Below, piece after piece: positions 8,901 through 16,011 of a stretch of DNA of 16,011 nucleotides. The DNA lies in assembly GCA_030267965.1 (NCBI GenBank), contig BRYA01000009.1, positions 68,943 through 84,953 of the forward strand. The letters run 5' to 3'. Positions within the stretch are counted from its first letter, which is position 1, and every line of letters begins with the position of its first letter. This DNA comes from Triparma columacea (taxonomy: Eukaryota; Sar; Bolidophyceae; Parmales; Triparmaceae). The notes under the pieces were generated by a model that worked only from the letters and a program-made list of their open reading frames with translations, did no database searches and was not told where the DNA came from. The position numbers and the translations under genes were made by a program.

Positions 8901-11392
8901 ACCTTGCCCATGTCCCCCTTGTCCGGACAGCAAGGAATCAATAGCAAAGATGTACTGAGGGACATATTGAAGACAGAGAAAAGCGTCATCTCGAGGCTGA
9001 CTCAGAAGGAGAAGGAGGAGAATAAGAAGAGAGCTCCACTCCTACTCAACGACAGCATGGCAAGCGACGACAGGAACTACGTGGACTACGACACCGACGA
9101 CGGGGTTTTGGAGGACAGAACCCCAACCCAGCCCGCCGTCTTCTCCCTCACGACCGACGGGATCCTCTTCGCCCAGTCAAGCGCTCTCTCGCCTGGGAGG
9201 GCTAGGACGCCCCTCGCGAACAACGAGGACGCCTACAGCGACAACGGGGAAGAGCACGAGCCACACGTCGGGAGGTGGAACCTGGACGTTCAGGCTACGA
9301 CGAGAAAGGTGGTGGCGACGACGAAGCAGCGGTTCTGCGAGAGAGTTAGGCAGGCCAAGGATTTTATATGCCAGAGGAGGTTTGGGTTCAGGAGGAAGTT
9401 CAAGAAACTCGTGAGTGAGGACTTCCTCGTGAACGGCGGGTCCTACGCCGTCGTGACGTTCACATCTAGGCAGGCCGCCGTCACCGCGAGGAACTGCAAC
9501 ATCGACGGTCGTGGCAGTAGCAGATGGTTCACCATGAGGTCACTCCCCGTAACCCCCCTCTCCGACGCCGCCCCGTTCGACCTGAAAACGTGCAGGAACT
9601 GCTGCAGGCCCGTAACACTCTCCCTCAACGTGCGCCAGAAGAAACTCCGCAAGTATATCGGTTACTTTTGCCTCTTCATCGTCTACACCCTATACACGAT
9701 CCCAATCGCCAAAATCGCGGAATTGACAACCACGAACATTGACAGCTGGACAGGGTGGCTCTTTGGGAAGAACGGATTCGAGAGCCTGCCCCTCTGGTTC
9801 CAGAACACCCTCCTCGGCTTCTTCCCCGCCCTCCTCCAGTCCATCTTCTTCTCCGTAGCCCCTTACCTCTTCAAGATTATATCGAACTTTGGCTCCGGTT
9901 CCGCTTCCCTGAACGAGGCCGAGAGGCACACTCTCAAGTACTACTGGGGCTTCATGCTACTCACGTGCTTCACCGGTAGCTTCCTAGCCACGATTACCCT
10001 GAACCTATTTCAATTTGGCGAGGTGAGGATCGTAACAGGTTGAGGAGAAGCAAGTGTGTAACGTGCGTCAAACGCGCCCTCCTAACTACCCGTCGTCGTT
10101 GCCACACAACTCCCCCACAGACGGGAGACCTTTTTATCAATTCCTCCGCTGAGGAGGTGGTGGCTAAGATCGCCACAGACCTGCCGACCACGAGCTCCGC
10201 CGTCTGGCTGAATTGGATTTTGGTTCGGACCCTAATCGTCATCCCCCTGCAGTACCTCTTCCAGTTCAACGCCCATCTCTTCAAGCTGTTCCGGTGCAAC
10301 TGCTGCATGAGGTGCAGCCAGGGGGGCGGGATGGGGGGCCCGCTTCCCTTCAGGCTCTACGTCGACAGCAGCGTCGTCCTCCTCTGCGCCCTGACATTTA
10401 CGATAATCTCCCCCCTCGTCCTCCCTTGCACCCTTGTCTACTTTCTCGTGACGACGCCGCTCTGGAGGAGGCAGCTCATCCTAGTTTACCGACCGATGTT
10501 CGACGCCGGAGGGATGAGATGGCCCTTCCTCTTTAACGTCGTCATGTCGGCGTTATACATGTCGATATTCCTCGTCAGCCTCGTCCTCCTCCTCAAGAAC
10601 ATGTACACCCCCTCCATCATCTCCTTCCTTTCCCTCATCCCTTCCATCGACTTCCACAGAAGCTGCATCAAACGTTTCAAGCTTGCCTACTCAGACATCG
10701 GCCTCATGCAGGCGGGACTAATCAACGAGAGCAATAAGAAGAGGGGTATCATGGACCCAGGTGCCTTCGACGAGAAGCTCTACGAGGAGAAGGAGGATTT
10801 TAGGAAGTGGCTAGTCGACGCTCACTTGAGCGCCTTCATACCCATCTGCATGCTCGACAACCAGCACCTCGTCGAGACCCTTACGGCCGCCCCCGCCCAG
10901 ACGGTCTACTCCGACAACATGCTTTCAGGCGGACTCGACGGAAAGTGGGAGAACGAGGGCGACAGGGGTGACGGTGATGGCGGGAAGGACGGTTCTGACG
11001 GGGTCGAGGATCGAGCGGGATACACGTCAGAATCCTCTTCGATCGTGTCGACGTACTCAGACAACAGTGACATCGAGTCCCAGCAGGTCGACCTTGAGAA
11101 GGACATATCGAGGATCCACCATAGACGCCAAACCTTGAAGAACAGCATTGTCGTGGAGGAGGGAGACAACGAAAAAAAGGGAAAACAGAGCAAGAGAAGA
11201 TCGAAAGATAAGACGAAGAAGACGAAGGTACCTTCGCTGGCTGTCGACGAAATCGAAGACACGGAGACACCTGGGAGAGCGGAGAAGCACCTACATATTG
11301 TCGCCACGAAGTGGGAAAACGAGAAGGCCAAGTACGAGATGGAAAAAGGGACAGCTCAACGAAGAGTAGGTAAGCGAACACCAACGTTTTGA
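5985..11392 (+). CDS. CSC1/TMEM63-family osmosensitive cation channel (very long form)
   Basis: Model: exons 5985-5990, 6355-6559, 6678-7144, 7226-8586, 8723-10022 and 10121-11392, 1536 residues; all joins keep frame. The family is shown by an N-terminal helix (about 5-30), GIIFLRFHELCLKITFLL with helix 102-122, another at 163-190, the cytosolic strand YSVLIGNLP (254-262), its partner YAVVTFTSRQAA (921-932), then the pore block with helices near 991-1014, 1036-1067, 1084-1108, 1136-1160, 1195-1225 and 1248-1290. Family members are plasma- or organelle-membrane channels opened by osmotic or mechanical stress and passing calcium. Oddities: the cytosolic loop between the two conserved strands is about 660 residues, several times the usual size, rich in Ser, His, charged residues; the tail after about 1300 is acidic then Lys-rich. 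The two-codon first exon (ATGCAG|GTGAGA) is the weakest part. A GTAAGC at 11370 near the end could start a further intron. Confidence 0.82.
7145..7225 (+). other. In-frame 81-nt intron containing a CA microsatellite
   Basis: CAG|GTAAGC to CGCAG, phase 0, length divisible by three, no in-frame stop. If retained it would add 27 residues including a Thr-His repeat encoded by the CA run at 7201-7215. Strong splice sites and lack of family similarity favour removal. Confidence 0.65.
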
Positions 11393-11439
11393 GTAAGACG
11401 AAACAGCTAGTGTTTTCTGTTAAGCGGAGGGGGTTCTCC

Positions 11440-11477
<38 letters not shown>

Positions 11478-11586
11478 CGCAACACAAAGAAACCCTTTTA
11501 AAATTCAAAATTTCAAAATTCATTTTCATGTATCCCCACCACCCCGTCTCTTCATGTCAACCCCCCCCCCATCAACCCCTAGTTCC
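11393..11586. other. 194-bp convergent gap with GA microsatellite
   Basis: The region lies between the channel stop and the kinase stop on opposite strands. A (GA)n run of about 33 bases spans 11443-11475, followed by an AT-rich patch (TTTTAAAATTCAAAATTTC) and a C-run at 11562-11570. No gene is visible. Confidence 0.6.
11443..11475. repeat. (GA)n microsatellite
   Basis: Uninterrupted GA dinucleotide run of about 16 units between two convergent genes, outside the proposed coding exons. Likely length-variable. Confidence 0.95.
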
Positions 11587-14500
11587 CTACATCATCCCGC
11601 TAATATCCGACATGACCTTAATCCTCATTTTCCTCTCCTTCTTCATTTCTTCCCCCCCCTCCTTGTTAGGTAGTTCAAGTATTTCATCCTCCTCCCTCTC
11701 CTCACTCCCTTTAATAGTTTTCAAGAACCCTTGTCTCGGTGGTGTTTTCTTGATCGTAAGAGTAGGCCCTCCGTCCCTCTTCTGCGTCTTCTCCTCGAAC
11801 CTTCTAGACGCCTCAAGTATGGCTATCCTCATCTGCCTGTGACTTCTGTATATCCTCCTACTCTCCTTCAACGGTGTTGCACCCCCCCCACCATCGTCAC
11901 CTTCTGATAACGTTCCGACGATAAGGACCTCGAGTGAGTTCTCCCTAGCGCGTCTAAAGACACGGCCGAGGTGAAGTACGGGGGAGCTGGAGTCCTGCCT
12001 CCTCCTGTCTAGGTGCGTGTCGTCGAAGGACTTAGACTTCTCCCTCCTCTTAACCGGGGCCGAGGCGGCGGGGGGGGGGAGGGCTGACTGCTCTGATAAG
12101 GTCTGGGGGGCGTCGAGGTAGAAACTGTCGTCGATGCCCCCCTCGCCGCAAATCCCGTTGACGAACCCAGCCGCCGTGGCACCTAGTAGGTTGTCACCCT
12201 CAGAGTCCGAGGTGTACTGCCTGCTAACCGCGGGCTTTAGCGCCGGGCTGTTCCTCTCCCCGTCCTGTCCTTTCATGAGTTTGACAAAGTCCTCAAACGT
12301 GATTTTATCGTTCCCCCCGACCCCCGTTTCCCTCAGTCTCGTCTTAGCGTCCTTGAACATCTCCTCCACCGCCTCCTCCGTAGCGTCGCACCCCATGAGG
12401 TCGCGGACGTTGGAGACGGTTATGTAACCCTTGCGCTCGGAGTCCATGCGCTCGAAGGCGAGGAGGAGGTTGCGGTCGTCGATCTCACACTGGGAGAGGC
12501 AGGCAGCGATGAACTCGTGGTAGTGGACGTTCTGCTGGTGCTGGAAGGAGGAGAGGGGGGGGGGGGGAGGAGGGGGGTTTGGCGTTAAGTGTGGTGGTGT
12601 AAAACGTATGCATGTTGGGATGCGCTTGTGTGCCCCTCACCTTGGACATTTTAAGGTTCTCGAAAATAGCTCCGACCTCCTCCTCCGTCAACGCCCCCAT
12701 GTTCCCGCTCCCCGCGCTGTTCTTAAGTATCCTCTTAAGTCCCTGCAGGCTAATCTCCCCGCTCCCCTCCTCGTCTGCCATTTCAAACTCCGTCCTAAGT
12801 CCTCTGATTTGTTCCGCCATTAAAGTGAAGGATATTATCTCGCATATCAGCTTCCTCATGTTACCGTACGACTTGAACGTCACCAGGTTCTGGACGGTCT
12901 TTGCAGACAGGCAGCACGCGCCTGTTCCCTCACCCCTCTTAGCCGCGAACGACGATATCCACGGGTGGTTCTGAGCTTCTGCGGCCCCCGGTCTAAGGCT
13001 AGGGTCGACTCTTAAGAGGTCCCTAATGAACTGCTTAGCACCGTCTGAGACCCCCCCCCATATCTCCTCGGGAGTGAAGTCGACATTGCCTTTGAGGATG
13101 TTCTCCCTAACCTTCTCCAAGCTCTCCCCCCCGCATCCACCGAAAGGGGTGTCACCGGATAGGAGGAGGTACGTGATAACACCAACGGCCCAAATGTCGC
13201 AACTGCTGTTGTAGGAACCAAGGATTACCTCGGGGGCGACGGTGTAGGGTGTCCCTACGGCCTCGTGTTGAACGTCCCCGTGTTCGAAGTGCTTGGAGAG
13301 TCCAAAGTCAATCAGCTTCAGCTCGCTACCAGCAGCCCTGTCCTCGAATATGAAGTTCTCGAGCTTTAGATCACGGTGGATTATACCCCTCTCGTGGCAG
13401 TACCGAACGGCGGATAGCATTTGCTGGACGAGGTGGGCGCAGAGGGTCTCGGTGTAGTGGTAGTCGGGCTGCTCGTCAAGACGGTCAAACAACTCGCCAC
13501 CTGTGAGCTGCTCAAAGACCAGGTAGATCTCGCTCTGCGGAGGGGGGGGGGGGGGGATAGGGGATTAGATAAACTTTCGGGATTCTTAGCAACGTCTTAA
13601 AGTACAACGTAACTTGCCTTGCTCTCGTAGACCTCCTCTAACCTGACGATGTTGGGGTGGTCAAGAGAGACCAGAATTTGAACCTATGAAAAGGGCAACG
13701 AAGGCGAAAGAGGAAGGGCGAGAGGGTGAATTCAGCGAACGTTTGGTCGTTGTTTTTGTTGTTGTTTGAGGGAAAGGGATCTACATTGGGAAGCGAACAA
13801 TATTTAATTCTTCGACCTCGTTATATCCCCCTTCTCTCCGAACTTTCAAACCCCCGTCTCCCCCCCCCCCCCATCCTCCACCCTCACCTCTTCCTTGAGT
13901 TGTTTAAGTGCAAACCCCCTCCTAATAGTAGTCAAATTCATGCACTTAACCGCATACTCAGCTCCGCTCGTCCTATGCACGACTTGTCTAACAACCCCAC
14001 TAACCCCGCTCCCTATTATCGGACCGGAGTGCACGCCGGAGTATACCTCCTCGATTTTACGACCGCATAATGGGGGCTCGAGATGAACGACGTTCGCTAG
14101 GAATGAGGACTCGCGTTTTGAGGATATCATCGTGTCTAGACCTATCACTGAACCGCTGTTTGTTAGACCTGAAGGTGGGGGAACTGATATTGAGGTTTGT
14201 TTTGGGGGGGGGGGGGAATAACGGAGGGAACGGGTGGAGGAACGGGGGGGAAGAACGGAGGAGGGGGGGGGGATAGGCATGGGAGAGGGGAAGGTAAAGG
14301 AACCGGGGGAGGTGGGGTCGCCTGCGTTATCTATTATTGTTGACGAAGGGGGGGGATAGCAGGGGTGTTTTAGGGTTGAAAGATAGGACATACGTGGTGT
14401 TGTCGACAGTGTTTCAAATCCCTCTGCATTCCCATATCTTCTCACCTCTGTCTCTGTCTCTTTCTCTCTTCATTATTAGGCTATTTTGCTGCGTGTTTTG

Positions 14501-14787
14501 TTTGTTTTGTGTGTGTGTGTGTGTGTTTTGTGCGTGCATGTTGTGTATATGTGTGAGTGTATATGAGTGTATGTGAGTGTTGTGAGTGTATGTGAGAGAA
14601 ATTCAACCAATCTCTATCCAAACCCGAAAATGAAAGTGAAGAAGTGACTTACTGTTGGTGGAGTTAAGAGTTTGGCATCTTTATGACTATATTGAGGTGT
14701 AGAAACATGTTCAGATTGACTCTGTGCTTGTGTATTGTCATTTGACGGCGTATTAACAGCTGGAGGCTTGGAATTCAGACAACCCAT
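11587..14787 (-). CDS. CDPK-like Ser/Thr protein kinase with degenerate EF-hands
   Basis: Model (minus strand): exons 14787-14653, 14421-13888, 13683-13618, 13534-12641 and 12540-11587, all phase 0, 860 residues. Exon 1 encodes MGCLNSK..., the pattern for N-myristoylation at Gly2 with palmitoylation at Cys3, so membrane anchoring is likely. A Pro/Ser-rich linker follows. Kinase domain about 175-440: GSGVSG loop 182-187, Lys204 in AVK, HRDLKLEN (Asp300), DFG 321-323, GTPYTVAPE 339-347, HPWI 435-438; an active kinase is predicted. After a junction-like helix come four EF-hand positions: 499-510 (DEEGSGEISLQG), one across exon 4/5 with Lys in place of the first Asp, 576-587 (DSERKGYITVSN), and 607-627, which is lengthened. 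The first three lack the position-12 acid or other ligands, so calcium control may be weak or altered. The last 230 residues are an unusual charged extension. The acceptor at 14422 (GCAGAG) lacks a pyrimidine tract and is the least certain boundary. Confidence 0.82.
13535..13617 (-). other. GC-AG intron in the kinase gene
   Basis: Reading the minus strand, AGCAAG|GCAAGT opens the intron and a C-run followed by TCCGCAG closes it. Removing it joins EEVYESK to SEIYLVFEQL, exactly the continuity expected in a kinase N-lobe. No GT donor lies at that boundary, so the minor GC-AG class fits best. Confidence 0.8.
14509..14593. repeat. GT microsatellite and GAGTGTATGT-like minisatellite in intron 1 of the kinase
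   Basis: Nine GT units at 14509-14526 are followed by imperfect short repeats of GAGTGTAT type up to about 14593. All lie in the intron between the Met-Gly-Cys exon and the kinase exon, so they would not affect protein. Confidence 0.8.
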
Positions 14788-14910
14788 TTTGATCTGGATT
14801 TTGAAGCAATTCTCCCAGAATTGCTTAACACTAACCCTCCTGAGCTATTTAGTCTCTTTAACACAGTCTCATTGCTATCATAACACCCTCAATCACACAA
14901 CGAAAAGGTC
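14788..14910. promoter_or_regulatory. 123-bp divergent promoter region (kinase / MBD-like gene)
   Basis: The start codons of two genes face away from each other with 123 bp between. The interval holds a perfect 10-bp inverted repeat at 14804-14826 and an otherwise plain AT-moderate sequence. Shared promoter use is inferred from spacing. Confidence 0.5.
14804..14826. repeat. Perfect 10-bp inverted repeat with CCC loop
   Basis: AAGCAATTCT, then CCC, then AGAATTGCTT: the arms are exact reverse complements. The centre sits 28 bp upstream of the kinase ATG on one strand and about 96 bp upstream of the MBD-like gene ATG on the other. It could be a dyad operator-type site or a 5' UTR hairpin of the kinase mRNA. 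Confidence 0.9.
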
Positions 14911-15594
14911 ATGAACGTCAAATACACGGTGATCACCTATGATAAGGTGTCAGACACGTTCTCAATCTCTGAAGATGACGACGACACTAGCAAAGACAAC
15001 AACAACAAGGAAGATGAGGAGGTGGAGGAATTGTGTCATGACTTGTTCAAGGACTTCGCACCAACACGGGAAAATAAGAGTGCTGAGAAGAGTAATGAGA
15101 AGAGTAATGAAATTCCGACAGGTGCCACATCTACAGAGCGTCAGGAGGCCCTTCAGGAGCTCGCCTCGTATGTCGTTTTATGTGGTGGGACGCGAGATCT
15201 CGTCAACGGATGGTCTGCTACACGTCACCCGTCAGGAGGATGGACCTACTGTTCGAAGGAGGGAAATTGGTTCATAAGTCGCCCCGATGTTGCTCGTTGG
15301 CTCCAGCTCCCTGGTGCCCCGATGCAGCGCACTATCGAAAATATTGCGTCGCATAAGGAGTGTAAGGAGTACCTTGAGAAGCTGGCCACATATGTCATCT
15401 CATGTGGTGGGAAGCGAGATTCACTCGAGGGCTGGTCTGCTAGACGCTATAGGTCAGGAACATGGCGATTCTTATCGAAGGAGGGAATTGGGTTCAAATG
15501 TCGCCCCGATGTTGCTCGTTGGCTCAATCTTCCTGGTGCGCCTGCTGTGCAGAGTGTTCGCAGATTCTCACTGTCCAAGAGAAGGAAGAGGTGA
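14911..15594 (+). CDS. Protein with two tandem MBD-like repeats
   Basis: Single exon, 227 residues, ATG at 14911 and TGA at 15592-15594. Residues 81-137 and 155-211 are two copies of one module, identical at 36 of 57 positions by my count. The shared pattern is LxxLAxYVxxCGGxRD, GWSAxR, SGxWxxxSKEGxxF, RPDVARWLxLPGAP. The second half (Gly-Trp, Arg, Ser-Gly, aromatic, Lys-Glu-Gly, Phe, Arg-Pro, Val, Trp-Leu) resembles the methyl-CpG-binding (MBD/TAM) fold, so a DNA- or chromatin-binding role is possible; the Cys-Gly-Gly lead-in is not part of the textbook MBD and may be a separate motif. The N-terminal 70 residues are acidic and Ser/Asn-rich, with a KSNE repeat at 60-67. The tail SLSKRRKR is a likely nuclear localisation signal. 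The MBD match is by eye only, and other small DNA-binding folds remain possible. Paired repeats suggest internal duplication. Confidence 0.75.
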   Translation: MNVKYTVITYDKVSDTFSISEDDDDTSKDNNNKEDEEVEELCHDLFKDFAPTRENKSAEKSNEKSNEIPTGATSTERQEALQELASYVVLCGGTRDLVNGWSATRHPSGGWTYCSKEGNWFISRPDVARWLQLPGAPMQRTIENIASHKECKEYLEKLATYVISCGGKRDSLEGWSARRYRSGTWRFLSKEGIGFKCRPDVARWLNLPGAPAVQSVRRFSLSKRRKR

Positions 15595-16011
15595 GGTTCG
15601 AAAAGCATTGCCCCTCTCACCCCCCAACCGCGAAAGAAGCGCGTGATGTTCACGCATAAGTCAGGGGCGAGTACACAGTGTGACGCGCACACGGAAGGCA
15701 ACACACATTGCATTTGAATATTTGAAATAGTTTTATTTAGACGTTTAGGAAGCTGCCTAATCGCGCATCGCGCACCCCTAGCATGAGTTCTCCTTCTTAA
15801 TCCTAATCCCCAAAGAAGTCTAAGTGGGGAGTGGGTGTGTGTGTACAAAGTTGATTTATTTCCCAATCCCAATTTCAGTCTTAATTCCAGGTCCAATTCC
15901 AGAATTCCATTTAGATAGCTTCCTTTAAGGTAAGGCGGACAACAATGACAATAATAACACTTTTCCAGGCTTTCACTGGCTATATTTTGTCCTATCGTTG
16001 ATTTTTATCTC
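15595..16011. other. 417-bp non-coding tail of the window
   Basis: No supported gene. It starts with the presumed 3' UTR of the MBD-like gene, includes AT-rich stretches (TATTTGAAATAGTTTTATTTAG near 15718), a GT run at about 15835-15842, and a repetitive pyrimidine-rich patch built on AATTCCA/CCAATTCC near 15872-15910. The window's end could hold the edge of another gene. Confidence 0.5.

Noticed and set aside
11370..11375. GTAAGC near the channel's C-terminus as a donor for another coding exon
   Set aside because: No convincing downstream exon fits before the convergent kinase gene; the frame ends naturally at 11390-11392. It remains possible as a UTR intron.
14422..14445. GTG at 14445 as kinase start
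   Set aside because: It only extends the open frame to a non-ATG codon. An upstream Met-Gly-Cys exon with a perfect GTAAGT donor explains the start better.
14534..14593. Short GAGTGTATGT-like repeats considered as a CRISPR or telomere-like array
   Set aside because: Units are short, imperfect and without spacers, and sit in an intron beside a GT microsatellite; this is simple-sequence expansion.
15447..15896. Minus-strand frame of 149 codons opposite the end of the MBD-like gene
   Set aside because: Most of its recognisable stretch is antisense to the second MBD-like repeat; the rest is Arg/Leu/Thr-His low complexity without family features.

Overview
The window looks like nuclear DNA of a unicellular eukaryote, most likely a photosynthetic stramenopile (an ochrophyte; a bolidophyte/Parmales-type alga would fit, but that is inference). 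The evidence is: gene-dense sequence with short GT-AG introns (mostly 69-136 nt) inside long exons; a calcium-dependent-type kinase with an N-terminal Met-Gly-Cys; a CSC1/TMEM63 osmosensitive channel; and an oxygenase whose N-terminus resembles a signal-plus-transit presequence with Phe after the hydrophobic stretch. All three stop codons end genes, so the standard code applies. No bacterial operons, rRNA, tRNA or CRISPR arrays were seen.

Layout, left to right. (1) 58-202 (+): last coding exon of a gene that begins outside the window; its end overlaps a 74-bp tandem duplication. (2) 444-1214 (+): small ankyrin-repeat protein, two exons. (3) 1744-4505 (+): a protein joining a SUMO-interacting-type motif, an OTU-type cysteine protease domain and a C3HC4 RING finger; three introns in the preferred model. 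(4) 4559-5713 (-): aspartyl/asparaginyl beta-hydroxylase-like 2-oxoglutarate oxygenase, single exon, convergent with gene 3. (5) about 5985-11392 (+): very long CSC1/TMEM63-family channel, divergent from gene 4. (6) 11587-14787 (-): CDPK-like protein kinase of five exons, convergent with gene 5, with degenerate EF-hands and one apparent GC-AG intron. (7) 14911-15594 (+): protein with two 57-residue MBD-like repeats, divergent from gene 6 across 123 bp that carries a perfect 10-bp hairpin.

The genes do not form an obvious pathway. Two may belong to stress or calcium signalling (channel and kinase) and two may be nuclear regulators (SIM-OTU-RING and MBD-like), but adjacency in a eukaryotic genome is weak evidence for shared function. 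The introns share a style: AG|GTRAG donors, often purine- or G-rich 5' ends, and C-runs just before the acceptor. The most interesting item is the SIM-OTU-RING protein, which would combine SUMO recognition, ubiquitin ligation and ubiquitin removal in one chain. All exon models were built by hand from splice signals and reading-frame continuity, without transcript data.
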